64,000 bases of DNA from Cordilura impudica (lineage: Eukaryota > Arthropoda > Insecta > Diptera > Scathophagidae). Each line of letters opens with the position of its first letter. Within the stretch, counting starts at the first letter, position 1. Below are positions 11,396 to 23,360 of this stretch, one piece after another. The DNA is taken from contig OY821519.1 in NCBI GenBank assembly GCA_963682025.1, positions 102,544,585 to 102,608,584 on the forward strand, written 5' to 3'. The notes beneath the pieces are model-generated. The model saw only the letters and a list, made by a program, of their open reading frames with translations. It ran no database searches and was not told the DNA's origin. The translations under genes and the position numbers were made by a program.

Positions 11396-12089
11396 AAATT
11401 TATTACTACTCCTTCTGTTCTTTTTTCCATAACCTACTTACCCGATATCAACACAACGCAATTTTTTTATAGGGAATATCTTCTGAATGTTGGCTTAAAA
11501 AAAATTGTTTTCCACTTTAAAAAAAAATTTTCTAAACAAACATTTTTCCAAAACCTTAACATTAATTTTGTACTCCAAAATCCTTTTTTCCCTCTATCAC
11601 TGCTAAGACAAATTTCATTACCAGCCTTATAGTTCAGAAGACTATAATTATATACAATGTCTGCAGCAACTTTGAATTTAATATTAGCACCCAGAGAATG
11701 TTCGTGATCACTATTGGATGTTTAAAAGTTGGTCACGTTCACTTTAAATCATACAAAATTTTCTATTAGCATGAGTAGGTACATGCGAGTGTATGGAGTA
11801 TCTATGTGTATTTGGGGTTAAACGTGTATAAAAATATATATGATTTTTATTAAATTCTTTAACAAGAGCTACGACGAAACATGGTTATGAGCAAAAAAGA
11901 GATTATATATATATATATATATATTTGTTTGTTTGTTTTTATTATACCCAGAAAGTCAGTTATGTACAAAGCATGAGTTTACATGAACTGTAGCACGTGC
12001 TTATAATTTAAGGTGTTTCGTGGATATGTTTCTGTTTATAGAAAAATGTCTGAAAACAAAGCTAGCCAGCAGCTACCAAAAAAGGTGAA

Positions 12090-12132
<43 letters not shown>

Positions 12133-12928
12133 TCCCTTAATGGTTAAATGGAAATGTTTGTAAAGAATTTTCATTGTTAAAAACAAGGAAATCTTGAAGG
12201 AACTTGCGATACCCTGCACTGGCAGGGGTTGTAAGTTTGTGATTAATAAAAAGTAAATACAAAAGATTTTCAAGAAGTTTAAAGTTTTGTCGTTGTTATT
12301 CTAGAGCTATAACAATGGAGAAAAGTTAGCTCTTATTGTGAGGATTCAACAATATATTTAATGTATTAATTTTGTTCTTGCTGAAATTTATTTAATTTCC
12401 GGACAACTAAAATTGTTACAGAATATATAACAAACTTACAATACCCCTCCGTTATGGATTTCTCTCTAATATACAAGTACATGTGTAAAAAAAAATTAAA
12501 TCAAAGAAGAAAAATAATATAACACAATAAACGTATATCCGTAAATTACCACTTTTGGCATTTATTGATTTTTGATTTCTATACCAAACATAACTGGCCA
12601 ATCAAGGATATGTATGTCATCAGTAACATACAGATTATGGTTCAATGCTTCGCCTTTGCCAACAGAAAATATTTTTCCACACATGCTTTTATGTTTTTTG
12701 GTAGTTTGCGAACTTTTATTTTTGAAGCATGTTTTCATATTCTATTATTAATCTTCTTTGTGTAAATTTAAAAAATTTCATGGCACATTCACGCTTAGGC
12801 TTTTTGTTTTGTCCACGACTATAAATACGGGTATGTTCTGGCTTTCGATGTTCATAAAGACTTTTCCTTTTTTTTCCCACCTTAATCTCTTTGTTTTTCT
12901 GCTGTTCTCTGAGTGTTGTTATAGTTTT
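11396..12928. other. AT-rich spacer without recognised gene
   Basis: It contains two (TA)n tracts, at about 11907-11922 and 12092-12129. The remaining open frames are short and show no known motif. Confidence 0.5.
12092..12129. repeat. (TA)n microsatellite
   Basis: A pure alternating TA tract of about 38 bases. Confidence 0.9.
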
Positions 12929-13642
12929 TACACTCTATACCACTATGTGGTATAATGAGTTGGTGTTGATGTTCACTTTCGACTAGAATCACTTTCTGAA
13001 TCCATTTAGCAATGCCCCTCTGTCTGTCCGTCAGTGTGTTCATGTAAATTTTGTAAACACACTACAGGTGTCAAATATGAATATGTTTTAATTAAATTTG
13101 GTATATAAGCTTCTATTGGCCATAGAACGCATGCAATAGATATTGGTGAAAATTGATGCATGTTCAGACCAAATCGCCATACGAATGACTTAAATTGCCA
13201 AGATTAAAATTATCATATAGATCTCGGTCAATTTGGGTTTTAATTAACACATATTTATTATACCCATTAAGTCCGAAAACAAACCCTCTTGGAGAATTCT
13301 AAGTCCCCATATAAAAGCCGATTCTCGATCTTCACTTAAATCTATAAAAAAACAAAAATATTGCACAGATATTTCTCAAATTTGGTCTGTATATATTTTA
13401 GCAAAAGTAAGTGACTCAACTAAATTTTGTCACGACCGGCTCCTTTTTCGACATATTCCCCATATTTATCCAATATGAATTTTTTCATATCTCCAGTCAA
13501 AAGAATTAATTATAATGCCACTCAAATTTGGTTTTTGCTTATTTACTATATCGTATTAGTTGGACCTAAGAAGCTTTCTCTAGACGCATGGTATATGGTA
13601 TCATAGAGTCGGTCTAGACCGACTATTATAGTCCAGCTTATT
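12929..13642 (+). mobile_element. HINE copy f, full-span but old
   Basis: The 5' end is degenerate (TACACTCTATACCACTATG). The (GTCY)n tract has decayed to GTCTGTCCGTCAGTGTG, and the 3' palindrome is intact at about 13606-13625. The terminal CTTACTTGT is eroded. It is among the most diverged of the full-span copies here. Confidence 0.82.
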
Positions 13643-14936
13643 TTTTCTTCATATATTGGATATTTTTCGGCTTGAATTTGATGGTCGTTTTTTTTTTAAT
13701 TAAAATGGTTTGGTTTGTTTTCAGTTAATACAGAAAATTCAACTGGAGTTAAAAATTTGCCTGTAACATAATTCGTTTATATTGGCCATCACAAAAATCC
13801 TATATACTGGTTGCTAGATTTTGCTATTTCAATATAAACCGTTAAAAAATTCTACTGCTTCTCCAAAGCATATAAAGGATATTGAAAAATTAAAAAAAAA
13901 ATTTTGTTGTTGTCAGTATGATAAGATTTTCAAGTTTATTTAACTGTTTGGACCAGTTGGCAAAGAAAGTTTTGAAAATCATATATCTAAAGTACCACCT
14001 ACTGAAGACATTAAATTTGCCATTGTCACCACGTGAAAATCTTCGAATGTTTTAAATTGATCTCGAACCAAATACTAATAATGAAAATATCTACGGCATT
14101 AAATATATTAAGAATGCTATTGTGAATATTGTACTGCAAAAAAAACTAATGGTATAGTCCAATTCCACCGTTGCATTATAGGAAATTTTGGCCAAAAGTC
14201 ACAATTAAAATTTGTTTTAATATAAACAAAATAACAAAGGAAGTATCTCTTTTTAAATTTTTCGACAGAATTGATTTACTGTTCCTTTATCAGTTGTTTT
14301 GCTTGCAATTTCTATATTAGTTATCAAATAATTATTGAGTGCAGTGAATATTGTGATAGTTTGCAATAAACGTTTTCATAATAATAATTTATAGTTTTTA
14401 AAAACTAAAAAATGGAATATAGTGTCGATGGTGAGTACTTTCATGATATATAGTGAAATATTGGTGAACTCATCTATTAGATCGATTAAGTTGGAAAAAT
14501 TGAAGTCACCTTAAGAAGAACTTGTGGAGTTATGAATTAGAAGCACATGATAGCCATAAAACCATAATAGTTCTCTAGGAAAATCAATTACCTTCCGAAT
14601 TTAATAAATTTCAGCTGCGGATATCTGCAAACTTAAAAAAAAAACAACTTATTTTTCCAAGTGACTACTGCGTGCCTAATTCAGAGTTATTCAATATATG
14701 GTGAGAGAAACAATACCGAGAGTGAATATTATTATTAAAGCAGCAGTCACGAACATTTTGTTCAAATATGAATATGAAATGGCATAAAAGTTGTAGGAGT
14801 TTGAAAGTTTTTGAAAAACAGCATGCTGTTTGGCTTTAAGACAATACTTTGATAAGAAAATATGAAACGCAGTCTGCCTCCACTTAATCAAAGCCTGGAC
14901 AGCCGCAATTAACTTTTTTCCAAAAATTTGAGAGAA
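13643..14936. other. unassigned, may include 5' part of the Transib element
   Basis: No conserved domain is visible. Around 14290-14436 there is a possible short first exon: an initiator-like TCAGTTG near 14299, an ATG at 14412 reading MEYSVDG, and then GTGAGT. Whether it belongs to the Transib relic downstream is unknown. Confidence 0.3.
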
Positions 14937-15620
14937 CAAAAAGACGAGTTGTAGCAGAAATCTCTAAAGATAAAAATAACGAAGTTGAACCCCTTGTTCT
15001 TGCTGCATCTGCAGCTGTTCGTAAATGTAATCAATTAGATTTAGCAGTGGTTTTAAAAGAGGCTACCAGTACTCCAACTAGAGCTGCAAAAGTACGAAAA
15101 CTAATTTCAAGAGCGACACAAACTAAGCTATCTGCTGATAACTAGCCTTTCTTTTTGAAAACAACTTTTCAAAAGAGGTATATTGCAATACAAGATATGA
15201 AAACAAAATGACAAATTGTGATATATATCCTCTATACAAAGAACTTGCATGTAGTAAATATAAATGCAGACCAGATGGCGTAATAATTACTAAGACATCA
15301 GCGAAAATTCCATTTTAAACATTATTGAAGCATACATCCGAAAGAATAATAAAAGTGCAAGAGGAAGTTGTATCTACTTTAATGGAAACAAAAAAAAACC
15401 GACATTTTATACGCCGAACTCATTGTCAGTTATGGATTTGACAGCAGTACTGGCCATAGAAACTAAAAGCAACAGTTTGATAGAATTACTGAGATCAAAA
15501 AAACAAAATTTTTTTGGAAAATTTTCAAATAGACGAAGAAAATTTCGAAAGCGAAGATTAAGAAATGGAGAGTTGTTGCATTTTGACCCCATGTTTTTTA
15601 ATTATAGCTGACGATTTGGA
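14937..15620 (+). pseudogene. Transib-type transposase (RAG1-core relative), N-terminal to first catalytic Asp
   Basis: Translation in shifting frames gives RRVVAEI, then ATSTPTRAAKVRKLI (about 15060-15105), TKLSADN (15120-15143), QKRYIAIQDMKTK (about 15170-15210), YKELACSKYKCRPDGVIIT (about 15238-15293), LLKHTSERIIKVQEEV, and finally LIVSYGFDSSTGH (about 15422-15460). This order of blocks, ending in a GFDGSSGH-like motif with the first catalytic Asp of the DDE triad, is what I know from insect Transib transposases, the family related to RAG1. Stops occur at 15143-15145, about 15211 and 15316. The second Asp and the Glu are not found downstream. The assignment is from memory of the family. 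Confidence 0.6.
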
Positions 15621-16050
15621 ACTCGAAAATCAAATTTTTCAATAAAATCCTTTTAAAATATAACTTTGTTACATTTTGAAATTGGTAAGATAAGTTTCTA
15701 CTGTTATCTTTGAAAGTTAGTGTACACTCGAAAAAACAAATTTTGTAAAAAATAGTATAGAAAAAGATAATCTATCAAAGATCTAAAAAATCTTGGATAC
15801 GGAAACCTATAACCCTGGAAACCCGTTTGGAAATAATTATTAGTAAATTTTTTAGTTAACTTTAATAGTCTTCCAAATGTCATGTCAAAAGAAATTATTC
15901 AAATTGGTTCAGTCGTTTGGCTGTAATTAAGTTTGGCCCAAAAAAGGGGTAAAATTTTCAATAGCGCGTTGTCAGGATTTTGGACATATAATAATCTAAC
16001 CCATAAAAACAAAGTTTTTATTAAAACTCTTTCCCTCCTTATGCATATGA
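15621..16050. other. unassigned spacer
   Basis: No coding motif is visible. Several phrases resemble the following tandem repeat (for example, CAAATTGGTTCAGTCG before CAAGTTTTAGATCAATCGG), so it may be a diverged part of the same repeat unit. Confidence 0.3.
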
Positions 16051-16385
16051 GTTTTGAATCTCACCGTGACTGTGCGTGACTTTACGTGACTATTTTAAAA
16101 TTAGTCAAGTCTATGGACCAAGTTTTAGATCAATCGGATAAAGGGATAAGGGTTTTAAATCACTCCGTGACTGTGCGTGACTATGCGTGAGTGTGCGTGA
16201 CTATGTCAAAGTTAATCTTTTTTCACAAAAAGTGTATGGACCAAGTTTAAGATCGATCGGATGAGGGGAAATGACTCTTAGATCACACCGTGACTGTGCG
16301 CGACTACCCCAAAATTAATCTGTAGTCACAACAAGACCATGGGCCAAGTTTGAGATCAATTAGATAAGGGGGAATGGGGTTGCCC
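16051..16385. repeat. three-copy tandem repeat, unit about 100-122 bp
   Basis: The unit starts are near 16051, 16151 and 16273. Each holds CACCGTGACTGTGCGTGACT (or a near version), followed 50-90 bases later by GACCAAGTTTAAGATCGATC and a GGATAAGGG-like end. The second unit contains extra GTGCGTGACTAT sub-repeats, which accounts for its greater length. Confidence 0.85.
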
Positions 16386-16394
16386 CACGACAGA

Positions 16395-16850
16395 CAGAGA
16401 GATTGAGTTAAAAGAAAGAGTTTAAAAACGAGTAAATTAAGTTAATTGTGGATTTGGTCATCCTAATGCTTAGTGAGCCATCCATCTAATTATAAGGGTT
16501 GTCAAATCTACAGACAGATATTAAGGAAAAAGTTGCAACATAACAACCTCATTCGTAGGCCTGGAACATATGCACACAATAATGAGGATTATCCCACATT
16601 AAACAATAACAACGCACATAAGAATGGCAATAACTTTTTAAGAAATAATCAACAATACGCAAGTCATAACCCTTTTGACGAAATTGAAGGCTGGTTACAA
16701 AATCAAATAGACATAACCAACAAACTATTAACCATGATGACTGCATTAATAGCAAAATTTTTCAAATCAGTTATCGTATTTCAATATGGAATGCAAATGG
16801 GCTTTATAACTAATGGGCTTTCTTCAAAGCAAATAGTAGTAGCTTGAAGG
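16395..16850 (+). pseudogene. jockey-like LINE ORF1 (Gag-like), C-terminal fragment
   Basis: The open frame from 16473 reads HPSNYKGCQIYRQILRKKLQ and then an Asn-rich stretch, ending with WLQNQIDITNKLLTMMTALI. A C-H-C knuckle followed by NYKGC, an ILRKK segment and a terminal helix with NxLLNMMTAL is typical of ORF1 of jockey-like elements in flies. Just upstream, another frame gives CGFGHPNA, probably the rest of the last zinc knuckle, so there is a frame break near 16470. No ORF2 follows; a HelB Helitron begins at 17021. Confidence 0.6.
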
Positions 16851-17020
16851 TGGTTTTCACAATGATTACACATTAAATAATGTTTTAATCTGGATTCGGT
16901 AGAATCAAATTAAAAAAACTTAAGCGATAATCCATCAGGTTCAATTGAATCTTCCTTAACCTGCAGCATTAAAAACTTCATATTCATCATCGTCAGGAGC
17001 AGAATGTGTATTATATAAAA

Positions 17021-17378
17021 CTAGCAGATTCTAGCGCTCGAAGTTCGAGTGCAATTTCTAGGCAACTTTATTGTTCAACTTTGGCAATTCATAAACCAAC
17101 ACTTTTATGGTTTATTATTATTGTGAATGAAGATAACCAACTCATTAACAAATTTAATAAACACACACATAGCACATGTAAAATTTTATGTATGCGTTAG
17201 TAGCAATTTTAAATGGAATTTACTCAAAATAAAGGAGAAAAACTTAAAAATCTGTAAATCTTGAAAACAGCTAAAAAAGAAATAACTTTAAAATAATATA
17301 TGTTTGGTCAAAATCGGGATAAAACGGTAGAACAAAACATCGGCCACAAGCACTCGCCTAGCCTGTTAATATTATAGA
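17021..17378 (-). mobile_element. short non-autonomous Helitron HelB, copy 1
   Basis: Read on the minus strand it starts TCTATAATATTAACAGG and ends with a CTCGAA/TTCGAG-type stem followed by CTAG. It is flanked by A at the 5' side and T at the 3' side, the canonical Helitron A^T target. It is 358 bp long and does not code. Copies 2 and 3 are at 46745 and 60805. The stem arm in this copy carries a change (CTCGAAGTTCGAG). Confidence 0.75.
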
Positions 17379-17589
17379 TTTTTTGTAGGTTATCAATCTT
17401 TTAAGCATTTAATCATCTTAACATTTTGTGATATCTTACACGAATCTATTCTATTTTTCTTCGCTAATATCCTTTTCGATGGAATGTGTATTTCATGTAG
17501 ACTTAACGGCGATGCCGTTTAAAATTCTACCTGTTATTTTTAATCGATTGTTTCATTAGTAGATCTAAAATCAAATTGTTTTCCATATC

Positions 17590-18345
17590 TCTAACGTAAT
17601 TAACTATATTAAAATTACTACAGTCTCTTTGCAATTAACGGTCAAAAGATTCCTATTGTTTCATCTGTCAAAATTCTAGGTATTAGCACTAACAGCTTTC
17701 TATCGTGGTCAAATTTAGATCTCTTTGCTCAACACAATATTTCACAACTTGAAAGTAAGAAAACGTATATTATTCCTCGACTTTTGTACGGATATGAAAT
17801 TTTTGCTAATTGCGACTCCTCGATCAAACGTCGACTAAATATTGCATATAATAACATTATTCGTTATGTTTTTGGTTTAAGAAGATATTCTCATATTACT
17901 CCCTTCTCTGTAAGACCATTTGGTGTGTCTTTTAAAAATTTGAGTTAGTTACACAAAAAACCTAGCTATCTATTCGAAAAATTGCAACTTACCAGGTCTC
18001 ATAGAGGAAAAAAGCTCATAATTCCTATTCATAGGACACTTGCCTCAGAACAGAAATTCTTTGTGGACAGAGTTCGTCTTTGTAATGCACTTCCACCAAC
18101 TTATCAACTAACAAGCAACGCAAGATTTTTAAAAAAGCAAATTTTTGATTATTTTACAAATTAAACTTTTTGAAATTGTTGTATTTTGTTATCTTCTTTT
18201 GTTATTTTATTTCATAAATTATTAATATATGTAATTAATTTTATTCATATCAGCATACTGTATCCTTATAATTAATTAATTCTGTACTGTAATTATAAGA
18301 ATAAATTTTCTTGTTGTACAGGAGAGCACAATAAATAGATAAATA
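17590..18345 (+). pseudogene. LINE family A', 3' end (RT thumb to tail)
   Basis: Pieces in frame are INGQKIPIVSSVKILGI (about 17640), PRLLYGYEIFANCDSS, NIIRYVFGLRRYSHITPFS (about 17850-17910) and, from 17982, LTRSHRGKKLIIPIHRTLASE up to the stop at 18162. The order matches the C-terminus of family A (NNIIRYIFGLRKFDHVSQYS, ARSSRGNRL). The 3' UTR (about 18250-18330) is the same as that of the minus copy ending at 38980. The tail is AATAAATAGATAAATAAATA. It is 5' truncated. Confidence 0.8.
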
Positions 18346-18354
18346 AATAAATAT

Positions 18355-19440
18355 TAATGATCTTAATGCTAATTTTGTAAGAAATAAAGATCAACGCATG
18401 GTGGGAATTTAAAGCGGAAAACTGAAATTCAACCAGATCCGCATTCGATACAATAAAATAATCAATTAAACTAGTCTTACTCGAGTGCCTTTCTAAATTT
18501 GTGGGTACAATTTTGTTTACTAATTCTAACCGTGATTCATTTATTATATCCCTTAAAGTAAGACAAGACTCAAATAATTTAATATTAAAGTTGCCTGCAT
18601 GATTGTAGCTCGCTGAAAGTTCTTCTAATTCATTACTACATAAAATATTGCCGTATGGCAAATACATTAAACCCACTAAAACATTATTCGAATTTTATTC
18701 CAAAATTTCAACAAAAAAAGCGAAGCAGGTAAAACCGACATTAAATTCAAAAACCACTTTAAACTGCTAACACACTCCTCCACCACGTCCTGTTAATTTG
18801 TCATTCCGATGCAAATGATATGTATTTATTTCTACTGCATTATAAAATGCTCTCACCTAGCCAGTTCAAAAGAACTGTCCTCTACCAATTGCCTAATCTC
18901 ATATAATTTTACAGAAGTAATCTTCCGCGAGATGCTTTGGACATTTATGTCAATATTGTTAAGGTTACTAGAATTTACATGTAGGCATCTTAACTTGTCA
19001 CTATTAACCACTTCCCCTAAATTGTCATTCATTACCATCATAAGATATATAAATTTAATAATAAACATGTATAACACATTAGGACGGCCCTTCATTATAT
19101 AGAGGGAAAAAAAGTGTTCAATGTGTAGGATTTCCATTCCTAAAATTTGGGATAAATCCGAGAACGTTAACCCATTATTTGCCAAGGCCAGCTTTGGATT
19201 TTAAGATATTTTTAAATAAAAATTACCGAAAACGTGGTTTTCTATTAAACTCGATGAAACCTCTCTTTAGAATTTAAGAAAAATAATTCGGGTAATTTTT
19301 ACTTATTTCACCTTTCAGTTTCATGGGATCAAAATAATCCATTGTGATTACTCTTTGCTGCAATTATCTGCTTATTGCTCGCGAATATAAATTAAAAGAA
19401 CTTTTAGAAAAGAACTTTTGGAAAAATACCAGCGAAACGT
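18355..19440 (-). pseudogene. LINE family A', 5' region and endonuclease half, opposite orientation
   Basis: On the minus strand, 19185-18860 reads ANNGLTFSDLSQILGMEILHI and later LRCLHVNSSN...YEIRQLVEDSSFE, the start of the endonuclease. About 18800-18690 gives GRGGGVC; 18676-18356 gives a GDFN-like AGNFNIKLFESC, then SLIDYFIVSNADLVEFQFS and HHALIFISYKI, the final endonuclease block. Frames are broken near 18690 and 18830. It abuts the tail of the plus-strand copy at 18345-18355, so the plus copy probably inserted here or joined by rearrangement. The same 5' sequence occurs at 47950-48120. Confidence 0.65.
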
Positions 19441-19559
19441 TGGATAATGAAAATTAAATAAATGTTTTTTATTTAAAATTGAAAAGTACATGACCTTAAA
19501 AGCCTAATTAGAGAATTCTAAAACACAGAAACTTGAACTTTTAACCAATTTTGTTATAA

Positions 19560-20034
19560 AATTATTTTATGTATAAAAACTATCTATATTTTTCTAAAAC
19601 GGAAGTGATATTGTTGCAAAAATAAAAGTGGTAAATAATACAGCAGAAAGTGGTGTTAAATTGATTGAAAGGTATAACCAAACAAGAAAAGCAATACTTA
19701 TTGCAAGTCGTAAGTGAATACAGGAAACAATCTGAATCGCACAATAATCCTTAAATACACCAAAATAAATAGAATTAATATTATATTTCATATTCTTTTG
19801 AATAAATTGTCTTTTATTAGCTTTGGGGCATTTGTGGGTCTTCTTATTTTATTTAGAAAAATAAAGATAGTTTTTAAAAATAATATAATTTTATAATTAA
19901 ATTGGTTAAGAGTTGGTTTAATTCATGTTCACGAGCGAAAGGCAGATAATTGCACCAAAGATATATCACAATGGATTATTTTGAGCCCAGTATTAGCTTG
20001 GGATCATATGTTAACCCAATTCCAAAAGGGTTAA
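19560..20034 (+). repeat. dispersed repeat shared with 47600-48235; short coding-like relic
   Basis: It shares long similarity with 47610-47935: a coding-like end (frame 1 KVVNNTAESGVKLIERYN, then after a frame break QEKQYLLQVVSEYRKQ), followed by AT-rich sequence and the block GCAGATAATTGCACCAAAGA just before ATGGATTATTTTGA. It ends in a CCCAATTCCAAAAGGG block that recurs near 48210. I do not recognise the coding relic. Block order differs between the two places, and the ATG block is shared in inverted orientation with 19320-19390. Confidence 0.55.
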
Positions 20035-21047
20035 TGGCGTCAAATTATTTTTTTTCCGAACCCCTAGGCTATAAATTTAAAATCTAACATTTAAAAGTAG
20101 GAAAGTGATTAATTTTTGATACAAAGTATTTAGAAAGAGTACATTTACAGAATATTTTACAAAAATCCCATTTTTCTCGAAATCCGCAAAAATAAACTCC
20201 TTGTCAAAAAAATTCTGGCATAGGGATTTACTTAAAAATTCACACAGTTAATCAGTGACATGCATTCAGATTCATTTTTTGAATCTTGTTTAAGAAAATT
20301 TTTTAAAACTTGAAAAAGGATTTTTCAAAATTTTATCAAAAGGATTTCCCATTTTCGTTCTCAATGCGCAATAGGTTAACAACGCGGTAATAAAACAATG
20401 CTTTGTATCTGAGTCCCTACAAGTATGGAGACCAAAAAAAATTATGGCTTTAATCAATTTGTCAAAGCTGAAAAAATGCCAGCAAATTTCATGACCTAGT
20501 TTTTTTTTTTTGGCACAAAAGTGTCTGGTGCACTTGCTATTTCTTGGCAAGGTTTTATTCGATGTTGGAGTTTTAGAGCTTTTTGAAAGGATATTTTAAT
20601 GCTGATCCCGAATTATATAAGAACTTGTCGGAAAAAGTTAACTATAGAACGAAATTTTCGTAAAATCTGAAAAAAAGTCATATTTTCCCCATATAAACAC
20701 ACTTGAAATTTTCAATCGCGTTGAGGCACGACTAAATGTTTTATGAGTGACCCTAAACTTTGTATTTCTCAGTTTTTTTGCTATTCGCATATTTCTAGGG
20801 GGGTGAGACCGGGAGTTTGAACACTTTTTTTGTTAAGGGCCACCCAAATAACACATTTTGTCTTGCTGGATCTTTATAAAATAGAAGATAATTATTATTT
20901 TTACTTTTCTGATAAAAACTATATCCGCCTAAAATAAATTAATCAACATTACAAAATTATTAAATTTCAAATTGATGTATGTTGCTCAATTTACAAAAAA
21001 AAAAAAAAAAAAAAAAAATTTACAAGTAATACAAATCAAATTTATGA
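20035..21047. other. unassigned AT-rich spacer
   Basis: No gene, TIR pair or tandem repeat is recognised. A 24-base A-run lies at about 20995-21018. Confidence 0.5.
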
Positions 21048-21783
21048 AGCAAGTAAGAAAATTATAGTCGGTCTGGACCGACTATCCGGTACCTTATACC
21101 ATGCGTTTGAAGACCCTATCTCTTTGGTTCAACTATTTAGATATAAAAAATAAATATAAACCAAGTTTGGGTGTCAAGTTTTTTTTTATGGGGACTAGAT
21201 TAAAAAATGGACCGATCCTGACCATATTTGGTAAGGTCACTTATTTTTTGCAAGAACATATACAAACCAAATTTTAGAAAAATCTGTGCAATATTTTTGG
21301 TTTTTGATAGATTTAAGTGAAGATCTGGAATTAGTTTCATATGGGGGCTAAGAATTGTCCTATTGAGTTTTTTTGACTAATGATAAATGGATATAATAAA
21401 CATACACAAACCCAATTTGACTGGGAGCTATGTGATAATTTTGATATTATGGCAATTTAAGTCGATCTCATAGGGATCTTTTATATGGGGACGAGGTCTG
21501 AGCATGAACCGATTTTCACCAATATGAAAAGCGTCGTGCTATGGCCAAATTTTATCGAAATATGTTCCCATTTGGGACCTGACGATTGATTACAATATAT
21601 ACATGGACATACAGCAGGACGGATGGACGGACGGACATCACTAAATCGACTCAAAAAGTGATTCAGAAAGTGATTCTAAATCGATCGGTATAATAAGAGA
21701 TGGGTTTACGTCAAATATTTTTGGTAGTTACAAACATCAGCACAAAGTCATTATAACCTGACCAGATAGTGGTATTGTGTATA
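21048..21783 (-). mobile_element. HINE copy g, full span
   Basis: The minus-strand 3' end is ACAAGTAAG-like at 21048, and the palindrome carries one change (GGTCTGGACC). The (GTCY)n tract is reduced (about 21617-21637). The 5' end reads GTGTATA instead of GGGTATA. Confidence 0.83.
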
Positions 21784-21807
21784 AAAATAAGGGAATAGGA
21801 ATATACA

Positions 21808-23360
21808 TCTATATATGTATATAAAAACGTTGGTGCATTTGTTTGTAACGAATGATCTCCGGGACGATAAGAGCTGTCGAGCTAAGATTTGCACCATAGG
21901 TTAGGTTCGAGCTCTTCTGTGTTTTTTTTTAGTATTAACCCTCTAGCTGGCATTGGGGTCAAGTTATATAGAGAAAGTTATGTAGAGAAAGCTAAAAATT
22001 GGAAAAGCTCAGCTTGTTCGTACAAACTCTCGTATATAAAAAGAAAAAACATTTCTCATGTTCTTTTCTTTCAAATGTTGAGTTAAATAGTTGATTAAGC
22101 ACGAGTTGGAGTAATGGGCGGAAGGATGCCGAAGATGAACAAGTCGCTTTGTTCGAAAGTAGCTACTCCATCTAGCGCTGTCTTCAATTTTTTCCAATAT
22201 TTCTCTTACATTACAAAAATTATTATCTTTCTTTCGTTAGAAAAATATATACATGATCTTAAACCGAACAATAAATGACTAATTATTCCAATACAGATCA
22301 ACAATAACAATAACACAACAATACATAACAATAACACAAAATTCCTATTTTCAGTGCGATTTGACTGCAATTCAGAATGTATGTATGTTTTATCATACAT
22401 ACCGATAGGTGGCTCTGGGGTAAAGTCATTTCGCATATTCTTATTGACGGAGCGATTTTACTGAAACTCAGAATGTACATATATGTATGTTAGATGATGC
22501 CAAATTTATTTAAATTTTATAAGATACAAAATTCACAAACGTTTTTATATACAAATATTCTAACCAAAAAGGAAGGAAAAATTGCATTAGCTATTGCTTT
22601 ATCCGGAATAGCCGCAACACTATTGCGTGATGGTCAGCACTCAAATCACCGTTAAACGTACAAACGAATGAGAATGCCGTATGTAATATAAAAAAACAAA
22701 ATGAAGCAGTCAATTATCCAATAGTATTTTGGAACTCACTTGATGTGCCCGATCTACCTCCATATTTATTAAAATTAAAAGTTGGTTCACCAATAATTTT
22801 GCTACGTAACCTCAACGCTCCGAGACTATGTAATGGAATCAGGTTAATTGTTGAGAGAATAATACCCAATGTTATTGAGGCCACAATTCTCAAAGGCAAA
22901 TTTAAAAGAGAACATGTCTTGCTGCCAAGAATTCCTATGACTCCTACCGACACACCGATAACATTCAAAAGATTGCAATTTCCGAACAGATTGGGCTTTG
23001 CCATGACTATTAATAAATCTCAAGAACAATCGTTGCAAATATGTGGTTAGGACCTCGAAAACGGTTGTTTTTCCCGTATCGGAATTCCAGCAAATTTATT
23101 CATTTACTGCCATAATAATAAAACTACAAATATTGTTCACTCTTTTTAGATTTAGAAATATATTGGTCAGTATTATACATATGTATGTTACAATAAATAT
23201 TTATTTTAATTTTCATAAATAAAACATGGTTTTTCTTTAACAGTTTTCAATTAATATTAACAAATGCACAAACGTTTTTTTATATAGATACATATATACA
23301 GATTCTAACTAAAATTAAAAATTAATTGAGGGCAAAACAACGTTTGCCGGGTCCAGCTAG
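21808..23360 (+). mobile_element. Helitron HelA with perfect termini, internally deleted
   Basis: The 5' end is TCTATATATGTATATAAAAA, preceded by A (21807). The 3' end is GTCCAGCTAG, followed by T (23361). This is the canonical Helitron insertion between A and T. Just before the 3' end is a stem GGCAAA-ACAACG-TTTGCC (about 23333-23350). Inside are helicase fragments (22570-23150) but no Rep domain, so most of the roughly 5-kb or longer parent is missing. A GCGATTT..CTG..TCAGAATGTA block is present twice (about 22356-22390 and 22451-22490). Confidence 0.88.
22567..23150 (+). pseudogene. Helitron helicase (Pif1-like), two joined C-terminal fragments
   Basis: The first fragment (22567-22653) reads KEGKIALAIALSGIAATLL, the part just after the Walker A region in Helitron helicases. 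After a stop, the second fragment, open from about 22700, reads VNYPIVFWNSLDVPDLPPYL, then LKVGSPIILLRNLNAPRLCN, TPTDTPITFKRLQFP and RLGFAMTINKSQEQSL (up to the stop at 23048-23050). Beyond the stop the frame continues DLENGCFSR and, after a small deletion, PANLFIYCHNNKTTNIVHS, the usual end of the family. The middle of the helicase is missing. Family helicases unwind donor DNA during rolling-circle transposition. Confidence 0.85.

Noticed and set aside
19168..20033. A piggyBac-like element with TTAA ends (TTAACCC at 19169, GGGTTAA at 20028)
   Set aside because: The second copy of the region (47600-48235) shows these words inside LINE-related sequence, without the TTAA at the expected place, and the inner ends do not match.
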